The notes beneath the pieces were generated by a model. The model worked only from the letters and a program-made list of their open reading frames with translations. It was not told the origin of the DNA and ran no database searches. A stretch of 64,000 nt of DNA from an uncultured Planktomarina sp. (GTDB lineage Bacteria > Pseudomonadota > Alphaproteobacteria > Rhodobacterales > Rhodobacteraceae): assembly GCA_905182425.1 (NCBI GenBank), contig CAJJBP010000013.1, positions 1 to 64,000 on the forward strand. The letters are read 5' to 3'. The translations under genes were made by a program, and so were the position numbers. Shown in pieces: positions 1 to 8,881 of the stretch (position 1 is its first letter; each line of letters starts with the position of its first letter).

Positions 1-70
1 CCAAAGTTGATGACACATTTGTCTCAAATCGAAAATGCAAAAATATTATGTCAAAATACTATTGGTCGCT

Positions 71-131
71 TATAATGAGGGAAATAGTCTTGTGATCCTC
101 TCCAATTGGTTATAAAAAATTACCAATTGGA
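71..131 (+). promoter_or_regulatory. glc operon promoter and palindromic operator
   Basis: A TATAAT box lies at 71-76; no convincing -35 box precedes it. Downstream is a perfect 10-bp inverted repeat, TCCAATTGGT (101-110) and ACCAATTGGA (122-131), with an 11-bp AT-rich spacer. Each arm contains the self-palindrome CCAATTGG. The right arm merges with the GGAGG ribosome binding site of the first gene, so a bound repressor could block both transcription and translation. The ATTGGT/ACCAAT half-sites resemble those of FadR-type GntR regulators such as PdhR, LldR and GlcC, although the spacing is longer than their usual 3 bp. That it is an operator is inferred. Confidence 0.5.
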
Positions 132-140
132 GGGTTTGCC

Positions 141-1592
141 ATGGAAATGCCACAGCCGAACCTAGATATATTGGCTAAAAAATCAGTTGTTGTTGCAGCT
201 TTGCTAAAAGTGATGGCGCGTGATGCGGTTATAGATGATCCGTCTGAGACACGCGTATATGAATGTGACGCGCTGACGGCTTATAAATGTGCCCCGATGA
301 TTGTGGTACTACCAACTAGCACTCAAGAAGTTTCGGATGTTTTGAAAATTTGTCAGAGAAAATATACCGGTGGTCCCCCGTGGCGCAGGAACCTCTTTGG
401 CCGGTGGAGCATTGCCAACTGCCGACTGTGTGATATTGGCATCGCAAAAATAAATAAGGTACTAGAAACAGATTATGACAATCGCCTGATCAAGGTCCAA
501 ACAGGACGAACTAATCTGAGCGTGTACGTGGCGCGGTTGAGGAGCGAGGTTTTTTTCTATGCCCCCTGACCCTTCGAGTCATACTGGCCTGTGCAATTGC
601 GGGCAACATATTGCCATGAATTCCGGGGGTGCCCACTGCCTTGAAGTACGGAGTGACGACCAATAACTTGCTGGGTGTGAAGTTGGTTCTGATGGACGGA
701 GACCATCGTACGGAGATTGGTGCGGGTCTTTTCGAGACGCTCCGTGCGTATGGACTTGCTTGGAGTCTGATTTGTGGCTCTGAGGGGCAGTTGGGTGTGG
801 TCACCGAAGCTACGCTTCGTATTCTTCCGAAAACCTGAAGGCTGCCCGGCCGGTTCTGATTGCTTTTGATTGCAAATCAGGTCGCCGGTGCTTGTGTTGC
901 GGATATTATTCAAGGCGGGTGTTCTGCCGGTGGCCATTGAGTTCATGGATCGCCCTATTATTGAGATATGTGAGAACTTTGCGAAGGCGGGATACCCTGA
1001 GTGTGAGGCGCTCTTGATTGTTGAGGTTGAAGGTTCTGAAACTGAAATACAGGATCAAATGGACCGGATTAATGTAATTGCACAAAAGCATAATCCGGTT
1101 GAAATTCGCCAAAGCCAATCGGCTGCTGAAAGTGAAGCCATTTGGCTTGGAAGAAAATCGGCTTTTGGTGCGGTCGGGCAGGTGGCTGACTATATGTGCC
1201 TTGATGGAACAATTCCAGTCTCTGCCTTGTCCGAGGTTTTACGCCGGATAGAAGAATTATCCCAGCAATATGGTTTGCGCGTAGGAAATGTTTTTCATGC
1301 AGGTGACGGGAATATGCATCCGTTGATTATGTATGATGCCAACAAAGACGGTGACCTTGCTTTGTGTGAAGCGATGGGCGCGGACGTATTGCGCCTTTGC
1401 GTTGAGGTCGGCGGTTGTCTCACGGGTGAACACGGTGTTGGCATTGAGAAAAGAGATTTGATGGAAAACCAATACTCAGCTGGCGACTTGGAAATCCAAA
1501 TGGCTATTAAAGATGTCTTTGACCCAAGTTGGCTGCTAAATCCGGCGAAGGTTTTTCCGTTGGCTGTGTCCCAATCTCGAACAGCTGCATAG
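141..1592 (+). pseudogene. glcD: glycolate oxidase FAD subunit GlcD, multiply frameshifted
   Basis: GlcD is the FAD-linked subunit that oxidises glycolate to glyoxylate with GlcE and GlcF. The region encodes recognisable GlcD pieces in order but in all three frames. An N-terminal piece starts at 141 behind a good GGAGG site. A middle piece in another frame (about 360-450) reads PRGAGTSLAGG, and the first frame then resumes with LETDYDN and VQTGRTNLSV. Other frames give MNSGGAHC (about 614) and YGVTTNNLLGV (about 645-680). The C-terminal half from about 900 is open, with FHAGDGNMHP and GEHGVGIEKRDL intact. At least six indels fall between 350 and 900. No full-length product is possible as written. 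Either the gene is decayed or this stretch is badly sequenced. The downstream genes glcE and glcF are open. Confidence 0.85.
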
Positions 1593-2752
1593 TGGAGATT
1601 CATCACCCCCAGAATGTAGCAGAACTATGCGATATTATTGCGGCGGCACCACAACCCCTGAGTGTCTTAGGTGGCGGGACGCGGCCTATTGGGCAAAGCT
1701 CCGCACGATGTGGCCTTAGTACTGACCTCATGTCTGGCATTGTGACCTATGAACCTGGCGCTATGACCTTAGTGGCCAAGAGCGGGACTTCAGTTGCGGA
1801 GATAGAAGCAGCTCTGGATCTAGAAAATCAATGCTTAGCATTTGAGCCGATGGACCACCGTGACCTTCTTGGTACGCAGGGAATACCTACCCTGGGCGGT
1901 ATTATAGCTGCTAACGTCTCGGGCCCGCGCCGCATTCAAGTTGGCGCTGCGCGCGATTTCACTTTGGGTGTTTCTTTTGTCGATGGAGCTGGACAGCTTT
2001 TGAAAAATGGTGGTCGGGTTATGAAAAATGTCACCGGATATGACTTAGTGAAATTACTGGTGGGATCTTGGGGGACACTTGGTGTTTTGACAGAGGTTTC
2101 TCTTAAAGTTCTGCCAAAAGCAGAAACAGAATCAACGCTTAGGATCGCAACCCAAGGTTGGGAGAAGGCAGTCGAATGTATGTCTGCAGTTCTGAGGACC
2201 CCTTATGATGTAAGTGGAGTAGGCACCGTCCTGAATGTAAATGGTGGCAAAGACGTTATGATACGGATTGAGGGTTTTGTTGCGTCAGTTCGCTACCGCG
2301 TTTCGCAATTGACCCAGAGGCTGGTACACTTCGGTGATATTACTGAGATTGAAAGTCCTTGGCATGAGATGCGAAACCTCACTGCTTGGAAAAGTATGGA
2401 TACCGTCTGGCGTGTGTCTTTACGCCCAACGAATTCGTTAAAGCTGTTGAAGGTATTGGAAGCCTCCGACATAAAGCTTCAGTATCAAATGGACTGGGGT
2501 GGGGGCTTGATTTGGCTTGGGCTTGATGATGAAAATAAGCAACGTGCTGAGAATACGGCAACGCTCCACGCAATTATCCAAGAGCAACTTACAGCGCTTG
2601 GTGGGCACGCAACATTGATGAAATCCGCCTCTCTGACTGACATGTTAGTTCCCAGTTTTCAGCCACAAACGCCAACCCTAAATAAACTGATGGTAGATCT
2701 ACGACACAAGTTTGACCCACGTGGAATTCTAAACCCGGGACGGATGTACTAA
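1592..2752 (+). CDS. glcE: glycolate oxidase FAD-binding subunit GlcE
   Basis: GlcE is a FAD-binding subunit of the membrane-associated glycolate oxidase, which makes glyoxylate and passes electrons to the respiratory chain. The proposed GTG start overlaps the TAG stop of glcD by one base and gives 386 aa, the usual size. An earlier in-frame start lies inside glcD and is less likely. A PCMH-type FAD-binding domain fills roughly the first 180 residues, with GGGTRPIG near residues 27-34 and TLGGIIAANVSGPRR following. The C-terminal NPGRMY is typical of the family. The gene overlaps glcF by one base, so the trio is translationally coupled, and its function may be void if glcD is really broken. 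Confidence 0.9.
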   Translation: MEIHHPQNVAELCDIIAAAPQPLSVLGGGTRPIGQSSARCGLSTDLMSGIVTYEPGAMTLVAKSGTSVAEIEAALDLENQCLAFEPMDHRDLLGTQGIPTLGGIIAANVSGPRRIQVGAARDFTLGVSFVDGAGQLLKNGGRVMKNVTGYDLVKLLVGSWGTLGVLTEVSLKVLPKAETESTLRIATQGWEKAVECMSAVLRTPYDVSGVGTVLNVNGGKDVMIRIEGFVASVRYRVSQLTQRLVHFGDITEIESPWHEMRNLTAWKSMDTVWRVSLRPTNSLKLLKVLEASDIKLQYQMDWGGGLIWLGLDDENKQRAENTATLHAIIQEQLTALGGHATLMKSASLTDMLVPSFQPQTPTLNKLMVDLRHKFDPRGILNPGRMY

Positions 2753-4068
2753 TGCAAACTCATTTTACTGAGGCGCAGCTTGAAGACCCAAAATTTAAGC
2801 GAGCCAATGATATCTTACGCAGCTGTATACACTGTGGCTTTTGTACAGCGACGTGCCCCACCTACCAAGTCTTGGGTGATGAATTGGATAGTCCCCGAGG
2901 GCGGATCTATTTGATAAAAGATATGCTTGAGAACGAGCGAGTTCCAGATGTAAAAACTGTTCAGCACATCGACCGATGTCTTTCTTGTTTGGCGTGCCTG
3001 ACCACCTGCCCATCAGGGGTGAATTACATGCATCTTATTGACCATGCCCGGGACTATATTGAGCAAAATTACAAACGCAGTTTTTCAGATCGTGCATTGC
3101 GCTGGGTCTTGGCCCGCATTCTGCCATATCCAAACCGTTTTCGCATGGCTTTGCTCGGGGCTAAAATAATGCGCCCCTTGCGGGCGATATTTCCAGATCC
3201 TCGCCTAAGAGCGATGCTTGACATGGCTCCACGGCAAATTCCTGCGAAAAGCCTTAATGACGACGCTCAGGTTTTCCCAGCCCAGGTGCCGGCGAAAATG
3301 CGAGTTGCATTGATGACAGGCTGTGCGCAGCGCGCACTGAATACTGATATCAACGATGCCACTATCCGCCTGTTAACGCGACTGGGGGCAGAGGTCGTTA
3401 TACTGACCCAAGGCTGCTGTGGAGCTCTAACGCATCATATGGGCAAAACTGATGAAAGTCTCAGGACGGCGACTGTGAACATTAAAGCGTTTGCCGAAGA
3501 AGATGCGGCAAAAGAGTTGGACGCAATCGTTATCAACACATCTGGTTGCGGTACTACAGTTAAAGATTATGCCCATATGTTTGCTGGTCACGCTTTAGAG
3601 CAGCAAGCAACTCGAGTGGCGCAGCTGGCCCGCGATGTCAGTGAGGTATTGATAGAACTTGATATGCCAGAGTTCCCAAAAAGTGATGTGCGGGTAACAT
3701 ATCATGCTGCATGTTCGTTACAGCATGGACAACAAATTAAAACCTACCCCAAAGACCTACTGCGCCGTGCAGGATTTAAAGTCTCAGAACCTGAAGATAG
3801 CCATTTGTGTTGTGGGTCAGCTGGGACATATAACTTGATGCAACCTGAAATTTCAGGGCAACTTAAGGCGCGCAAAGTGGAAACATTGAAGGCTAAGAAG
3901 CCAGATGTCATTTCAGCTGGAAACCTTGGTTGCATGATGCAAATTGGCAGCGCAACTGATATCCCAATCGTGCACACGGTTGAGCTTTTAGATTGGGCGA
4001 CAGGTGGCCCAAAGCCTGCTGCGATGTCAGAATCTTCTGGCGCAGGAAAGGTTCCAATATTGCGTTAA
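2752..4068 (+). CDS. glcF: glycolate oxidase iron-sulfur subunit GlcF
   Basis: GlcF carries electrons from the flavin subunits of glycolate oxidase. At 438 aa it is full length. Two 4Fe-4S binding sets are visible: C25-C28-C31-C35 (CIHCGFCTATCP) and C76-C79-C82-C86 (CLSCLACLTTCP). The C-terminal half has the two cysteine-rich CCG-type repeats, with TGCAQRALN and CCG near residues 185-225, and HAACSLQHG and CCGSAGTYN near 320-365. The start codon overlaps the glcE stop (TAATG). It is the last gene of the glc operon. Confidence 0.95.
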   Translation: MQTHFTEAQLEDPKFKRANDILRSCIHCGFCTATCPTYQVLGDELDSPRGRIYLIKDMLENERVPDVKTVQHIDRCLSCLACLTTCPSGVNYMHLIDHARDYIEQNYKRSFSDRALRWVLARILPYPNRFRMALLGAKIMRPLRAIFPDPRLRAMLDMAPRQIPAKSLNDDAQVFPAQVPAKMRVALMTGCAQRALNTDINDATIRLLTRLGAEVVILTQGCCGALTHHMGKTDESLRTATVNIKAFAEEDAAKELDAIVINTSGCGTTVKDYAHMFAGHALEQQATRVAQLARDVSEVLIELDMPEFPKSDVRVTYHAACSLQHGQQIKTYPKDLLRRAGFKVSEPEDSHLCCGSAGTYNLMQPEISGQLKARKVETLKAKKPDVISAGNLGCMMQIGSATDIPIVHTVELLDWATGGPKPAAMSESSGAGKVPILR

Positions 4069-4124
4069 GTTAGATTTACTGTGCATAGAGGGCTAGCAGA
4101 GTTTTGCAAATATAAGGTCTGAGG

Positions 4125-4856
4125 ATGCGAGTTTTCGTTGGTATTTTTTTTGCATGGTGTCTTTTGGTGCAAGGGGCCTGCTCGCAAAGTGCAGGGTCAT
4201 TGGTTAGTAAATTGGAGCGCGCAAAGATTTGGGCAGCTGTTGGGCGCCTTAATGTGGCGGATGGCGGTTTTTGCACTGCGACATTGATCAGTCCCCGCCA
4301 TGTTTTAACAGCTGCTCATTGTGTTTATGATGCTCAAACAGGAATGCCTGTAAGTTCTGACCGGTTTGAGTTTCGAGCGGGTTGGACGGATGGTCAGGCG
4401 GAGGCATACCGTAAAATTGGATCCATCAAGGCTTACCCGAACTATGAGTATAGTGGGCAGGTCGGTCTGGGGAGGGTCGCAAATGACTTGGCTATTCTAG
4501 AACTGGTAACCCCAATCAACCACCCAAGTATTACACCTGTGAGCATTGCGCCGATGCCAGCACGAAGAACAAAGGTTACAATTGTCTCATACGCCCACGA
4601 CCGAAGCGAAAAGCAGGGATTTCATGATCGGTGCGAGGTTTTGGGAGAGAAGCAGAATGCTCAAGTTTTTAGCTGTAAGATGGATTTTGGTTCATCTGGA
4701 GCGCCAGTTTTTCGACGAGATCTCGGCGCTCCAATGATTGTATCAGTTATTTCGGCAAAGTCGGAGATGTCAGGTGAACCCATATCGCTTGGTGCTCCGG
4801 TAGATAAAAACGTCCAAGTTTTGGCCGGGTCTGAAGCGAAGTTCTCAACGAGGTAA
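4125..4856 (+). CDS. secreted trypsin-like serine protease
   Basis: A 243-aa protein with an N-terminal hydrophobic signal peptide (about residues 1-20). It is followed by a chymotrypsin-fold domain with the catalytic triad in order: H65 (LTAAHC), D121 (NDLAILEL) and S191 (FGSSGAPVF). The oxyanion motif reads GSSG rather than the usual GDSG. It is presumably exported to the periplasm or medium. A cysteine at residue 19 might suggest a lipoprotein, but the preceding residues are a poor lipobox. The gene starts 56 bp after glcF, possibly read through from the glc operon. Its substrate cannot be told from the sequence. Confidence 0.85.
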   Translation: MRVFVGIFFAWCLLVQGACSQSAGSLVSKLERAKIWAAVGRLNVADGGFCTATLISPRHVLTAAHCVYDAQTGMPVSSDRFEFRAGWTDGQAEAYRKIGSIKAYPNYEYSGQVGLGRVANDLAILELVTPINHPSITPVSIAPMPARRTKVTIVSYAHDRSEKQGFHDRCEVLGEKQNAQVFSCKMDFGSSGAPVFRRDLGAPMIVSVISAKSEMSGEPISLGAPVDKNVQVLAGSEAKFSTR

Positions 4857-4923
4857 CACTCATTTTACTGCTAGTTTCAAACGACAAAGGTATGGAAGAA
4901 GTATATCTTTTGCCTCTATAAAG

Positions 4924-4939
4924 TTGGCATTTTTGCCAA
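4924..4939 (-). terminator. possible weak hairpin at the gabD 3' end
   Basis: TTGGCA and TGCCAA form a 6-bp stem with a 4-nt loop, 12 bases beyond the stop codon of the aldehyde dehydrogenase on the minus strand and 68 bases beyond the protease gene on the plus strand. It could serve both convergent genes. The stem is short and lacks a clean U tract on either side, so this is only a candidate. Confidence 0.3.
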
Positions 4940-4950
4940 ACAGTTGGCGC

Positions 4951-6426
4951 CTAAACTGCCATACAGATATACTTCATCTCCATATACTCATCCATTCCAT
5001 GATGGCTGCCTTCACGGCCCAGTCCAGATTGTTTGATACCACCGAAGGGTGCGACCTCGGTCGAAATAATGCCAGTGTTCACGCCGATAATTCCATATTC
5101 CAATGCCTCAGCAACCTTGTAAACGCGGCTGAGATCCTTGGCATAGAAATAAGCGGCGAGCCCAAAAATAGTGTCATTGGCCATGCTAATTACATCATCC
5201 ACATCATCAAATTTAAACAAGGGCGCCATCGGACCAAATGTTTCTTCTTTGCTGACCTTCATATCTTGGGTGACGCCGGTGAGAATTGTTGGTTCAAAGA
5301 ATGTCCCGCCCAAATCATGTGGCTTTCCACCTGTCACGATTTGTGCACCCCTTGAAAGTGCGTCAGAGATATGATCCTCAACTTTCTCTAAAGCTGCATG
5401 CGATATCAATGGGCCAAGATCAGCACCGTCGAAACCATCGCCAACTTTCATAGCCTCCACCGCCACTTTTAATTTAGCGGTGAACTCATCGTAGATTCCA
5501 GATTGAACATAAATACGATTAGCGCACACGCAGGTTTGGCCGTTGTTGCGGAATTTACAGGCCATAGCACCGATTATTGCTTCGTCAAGGTCGGCATCAT
5601 TAAACACGATGAATGGTGCGTTACCGCCCAGTTCCATGGAGCATTTTTTAACTTGCTCAGCTGCTTGTTTGAGCAAGATCCGACCAACCCGAGTTGAACC
5701 TGTGAAGGTAACTTTGCGGACCATTGGGTTCTCACAAAATTCTTTGCCAGAGGCTGAGGCGTCATTAGACGTTACAACCTGTAGTACACCTGCAGGCATA
5801 CCAGCGCGAATTGCCAGAACACCTAAAGCCAAAGCCGAGAAAGGTGTCAACTCTGATGGGCGAGCAACGAAAGAACAGCCAGCGGCCAAAGCAGGTGCCG
5901 CTTTGCGGGTGATCATCGCGTTGGGAAAGTTCCATGGCGTTATTGATGCGGCTACGCCAATTGGTTGTTTGATAACAGTAATACGCTTGTCGGTCTGATG
6001 GCCTGGTATTGTTTCGCCATAGTTCCTCTTGGCCTCTTCAGCGAAGAATTCAACAAATGAAGCGCCATATGCAATTTCGCCCATTGATTCAGCCAAGGGT
6101 TTGCCCATTTCGGCAGTTAAGATTTTGGCTAAGTCAGCTTGATTTTCCATCATCAAGTTGAACCATTTTCGCAGTATATTTGACCGCTCCTTGGCAGATA
6201 ATGCAGCCCATTTCTTTTGTGCAGCTTCAGCGCCTTTTATAGCGCCTGCAAGATCGGAGCGTGATAAATCTGCTACGGAGGCAATCACATCCTTGCGCGC
6301 AGGATTTATGACTTCAAATGTTGTACCATTTTCGGCATCAACCCATTCGTTGTTGATGAATGCCTGCGTTTGTAGCAGGCTAGGATCTGATAGGATAGAT
6401 TTCAGATTGGTGGTTTTATCAAGCAT
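4951..6426 (-). CDS. gabD: succinate-semialdehyde dehydrogenase (GabD family)
   Basis: A 491-aa aldehyde dehydrogenase that would oxidise succinate semialdehyde to succinate with NAD(P)+, feeding GABA-type amines into the TCA cycle. Visible are the PWNFP motif at about 164-168, E266 in MELGGN and the nucleophile C299 in GQTC. The cofactor-site lysine of the usual KP(A/S) motif is arginine here (ARPSELTP, R189). The start was placed at the ATG preceded by GGAG (minus strand); upstream in-frame starts lack a site. It is transcribed divergently from the hydrolase at 6492 with a short shared promoter region. A related semialdehyde substrate cannot be excluded. Confidence 0.85.
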   Translation of the reverse strand: MLDKTTNLKSILSDPSLLQTQAFINNEWVDAENGTTFEVINPARKDVIASVADLSRSDLAGAIKGAEAAQKKWAALSAKERSNILRKWFNLMMENQADLAKILTAEMGKPLAESMGEIAYGASFVEFFAEEAKRNYGETIPGHQTDKRITVIKQPIGVAASITPWNFPNAMITRKAAPALAAGCSFVARPSELTPFSALALGVLAIRAGMPAGVLQVVTSNDASASGKEFCENPMVRKVTFTGSTRVGRILLKQAAEQVKKCSMELGGNAPFIVFNDADLDEAIIGAMACKFRNNGQTCVCANRIYVQSGIYDEFTAKLKVAVEAMKVGDGFDGADLGPLISHAALEKVEDHISDALSRGAQIVTGGKPHDLGGTFFEPTILTGVTQDMKVSKEETFGPMAPLFKFDDVDDVISMANDTIFGLAAYFYAKDLSRVYKVAEALEYGIIGVNTGIISTEVAPFGGIKQSGLGREGSHHGMDEYMEMKYICMAV

Positions 6427-6491
6427 TTTAGTCTCCTTTAGTCGGAGATGTGAAATCATTCGAGCGCCTATTTGTCCAGAGGAGAAGCAGT

Positions 6492-7298
6492 ATGAGCTTT
6501 GATGATGATTATGCTAATGCAGCCTATATCCCGAATGCGGAGCAGTTTTTGCAAGATTGGGAACAATCTGCGCGGGAATATCGAGAGGTCGAGCATTCCT
6601 TTGGGCGGGCGCAGTTGAACCAGCATTACGGTGAGCAGCCTGGTCAAGCTTATGACCTTTTCTTTCCAGCTGGGCGTCCTGATGGTCTAATGGTCTTTGT
6701 TCATGGAGGCTATTGGATGCGGTTTGGTCGGAGGGATTTCTCACATTTAGCACAGGGTGCGACCCTTAAAGGATGGGCAGTCGCAATCCCTAGCTATCCT
6801 CTCGCACCAAGCGCGAGCATACTAGAAATTACGCATTCTGTTGCAACCGCGATCACCAAGGCTGCCGCGCATGTAGCTGGCCCAATTGTTTTGGCAGGCC
6901 ATTCTGCTGGCGGACATTTAGTGGCGCGTATGGGGCAAGCAGACATAGGCCTCACGGATGACATTCAAGGCAGAATCAAGCGGATTATGCCCATTTCACC
7001 TGTTGGAGATCTGCGGCCTTTGCTGCAAACAGAAATGAATGATCAGTTGCAAATGGATGATGCAATTGCGCAAGCGCAGAGCCCCAGTTTGCATTCGGGC
7101 CCAACACAATGTTCTGTGCATGTTTGGGTGGGCGCAAAAGAGCGTCCGGCGTTTTTAGGACAAGCAAAGCAGATGTCGGAGAATTGGAAGATACCCCTTA
7201 CGGTTGAGGATGATAGGCATCATTTTGATGTGATTGAGGGACTGGAAGATCCAGACAGCTTGATGATGCAGACTCTCCTTGCCGATACTGCTAGTTAG
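6492..7298 (+). CDS. alpha/beta hydrolase, kynurenine-formamidase-like
   Basis: A 268-aa cytoplasmic alpha/beta hydrolase. The HGGYW oxyanion motif (71-75), the nucleophile elbow GHSAGG (S138) and a late histidine (H243 or H244 in DDRHHFD) match the arylformamidase branch related to eukaryotic kynurenine formamidase. The true substrate is unknown and no tryptophan-catabolic genes are nearby. The start is the ATG preceded by GGAG at 6481; an earlier in-frame ATG at 6450 has no such site and lies in the divergent gabD promoter region. Confidence 0.75.
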   Translation: MSFDDDYANAAYIPNAEQFLQDWEQSAREYREVEHSFGRAQLNQHYGEQPGQAYDLFFPAGRPDGLMVFVHGGYWMRFGRRDFSHLAQGATLKGWAVAIPSYPLAPSASILEITHSVATAITKAAAHVAGPIVLAGHSAGGHLVARMGQADIGLTDDIQGRIKRIMPISPVGDLRPLLQTEMNDQLQMDDAIAQAQSPSLHSGPTQCSVHVWVGAKERPAFLGQAKQMSENWKIPLTVEDDRHHFDVIEGLEDPDSLMMQTLLADTAS

Positions 7299-7464
7299 TA
7301 TCTAAAGATCTTTTTAGAAGGAGAATTGCATCCTCCCAACAGGCATATTTAAATATGACGCATAAAACGCATGGCCTTTAGGTGAGCTCTGCGGTTAATT
7401 ATTCTACAGATAACAAGATACGCCCCGTTTTAGTGCGTTTTATTTAAACAGGAGGTAATCTCAC

Positions 7465-7764
7465 ATGCTTGAATTACTTGGTTTTCCTGTGCCGTTCTTC
7501 GTTGCAACTTTTTTGGGTATGCGCGCCGGAGCGCGTAATCCACAATCTGTAGCTGAATTTTGTAATGAAACGGTCATAGCATTGGCTTGGGCCGTGGCCT
7601 CAATTTTTCTATGGCATTGCTTGTGGATTACGTCGCTAATGCCCGGTCCATGGCAGAGTACGATAACCTCGGGTGGGCTTTGGACATTAGGCACTGGAGT
7701 GATTTGGTTACCAACCTTGATGATCACAAATGTTGTGCGTGCACTATATGCTAGAAGATCATGA
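7465..7764 (+). CDS. small membrane protein of unknown function
   Basis: A 99-aa hydrophobic protein with two or three predicted membrane segments (about 5-18, 35-58 and 68-90) and a positively charged C-terminus (RALYARRS). A strong AGGAGG site precedes the ATG. I do not recognise the family. It lies 3 bases upstream of another small membrane protein and shortly before a DUF1523 gene, forming a probable three-gene unit for an envelope function. The 166-bp gap before it shows no other gene. Confidence 0.6.
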   Translation: MLELLGFPVPFFVATFLGMRAGARNPQSVAEFCNETVIALAWAVASIFLWHCLWITSLMPGPWQSTITSGGLWTLGTGVIWLPTLMITNVVRALYARRS

Positions 7765-7767
7765 TCC

Positions 7768-8094
7768 ATGGGTGAGATCAGTATGCTACCAGACATTCTC
7801 GTACCTACCATCCTGTTGTGCTTGATATCTTTTGGTGTCCCAACTTTGTTAGGAAAGATCCTACCACATAATTTTTTGGGTCTGATAGTTAATGGATGTT
7901 TGTCCGTGGGCAGTATGATTGTTCTTTGCGCAGCCTACATGTGGGGGACCTGGAACTTGATCGATACCCAAGAGTTGTCTTCTGGGATGTTTCTATTGGC
8001 TCTTCAGAGAGGATTTTCTGCGTTTTTAATTTGGGGTCCGATATTGGTTTTGGCCTTGATCGTACAACCGCAAAAGTGGAAGCCTAAGTTGTGA
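7768..8094 (+). CDS. small membrane protein of unknown function
   Basis: Up to 108 aa with three hydrophobic segments (about 9-27, 35-58 and 80-98) and a basic end (QPQKWKPKL). The first ATG at 7768 follows the stop of the preceding gene by 3 bases; an ATG at 7786 is an alternative. I do not recognise a family. Its tight spacing with the preceding gene suggests the two proteins are made together, possibly as partners in the membrane. Confidence 0.55.
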   Translation: MGEISMLPDILVPTILLCLISFGVPTLLGKILPHNFLGLIVNGCLSVGSMIVLCAAYMWGTWNLIDTQELSSGMFLLALQRGFSAFLIWGPILVLALIVQPQKWKPKL

Positions 8095-8146
8095 GATTTT
8101 CTGTCCTGTAAGTTTTTGAAAATAAGTAAATTGAGGAACAGTTATT

Positions 8147-8764
8147 ATGCTGGCAAAATTAAAATTATTTTTTACGATTGGCCTCATTCTGTTTTCTATG
8201 GGGTTTCTTCATTATACGTTACCGCAGCACGATATTGTACGAGTCACGGGGACTGAGATATTGCGCAAGGACTTTTCGGGCTGGACGCGGATTTTTTACA
8301 CCAAAGCAGATAGTGGTGGCACTGAAGCGGTGAACAGAGATTTACGGTTGATCAATACAGTGCGTCCAAACGGGAACGTCAGTGTGTATCGCAATGAGGA
8401 CACTGGGCTTGGCTGGCCTCCATATTTTAAACTGGACAGCTCCAATCTGCAGGCAGAGGCGGAAGATGCCATTTCGAACCGTAAGGAACCTCAATGGTAT
8501 ATTATTCGTCACTATGGCTGGCGCAGTCCTTTCTTATCAATTTATCCAAATGCTGTCAGCGTAAAGGAAGCGGCTGGGCCAGACGTGCGATTGATCCCTT
8601 GGTTCAATATCGTATTCATCAGTTTTTTAGCCACATTTCTGTGGGCAATTTATGTACGTATAAGACGGATATGGAACCAAAAAGTTGAACCGATGCTTGA
8701 CAATATTGATGCGGCAGCTGATGAAACAAAAACAAAAATAGTGGGATGGTTCAAGCGTAAGTGA
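8147..8764 (+). CDS. DUF1523-family membrane protein
   Basis: A 205-aa protein with an N-terminal membrane segment (about 6-22), the HYTLPQHDIVR motif straight after it, a soluble domain, and a second membrane segment at about 150-168 before a charged tail. This arrangement, and the HYTLPQHDIVR and WTRIFYTK signatures, match what I recall of the DUF1523 family common in Rhodobacterales. The function is unknown. A GAGGA site precedes the ATG. It is the last gene of a group of three small membrane proteins. Confidence 0.7.
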   Translation: MLAKLKLFFTIGLILFSMGFLHYTLPQHDIVRVTGTEILRKDFSGWTRIFYTKADSGGTEAVNRDLRLINTVRPNGNVSVYRNEDTGLGWPPYFKLDSSNLQAEAEDAISNRKEPQWYIIRHYGWRSPFLSIYPNAVSVKEAAGPDVRLIPWFNIVFISFLATFLWAIYVRIRRIWNQKVEPMLDNIDAAADETKTKIVGWFKRK

Positions 8765-8881
8765 AATCGTTCCAAACGGATAGACCTACAGAAGATGGTC
8801 TGGACTCCCGGAGCGTGCAATCCCACGGAAGGCTTGGATGCGATTGGTGCATCATGGCCCTAGAGAATGGAACACAAGTGC

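Noticed and set aside
350-850. Programmed frameshifting in glcD
   Set aside because: Programmed shifts occur once or twice at defined slippery sites; here there are many shifts in both directions, which fits decay or error.
4924-5355. Plus-strand open frames opposite gabD
   Set aside because: They mirror the coding strand of a clear aldehyde dehydrogenase and have no independent support. The same applies to many long antisense frames over carB, soeA, tpa and pta.
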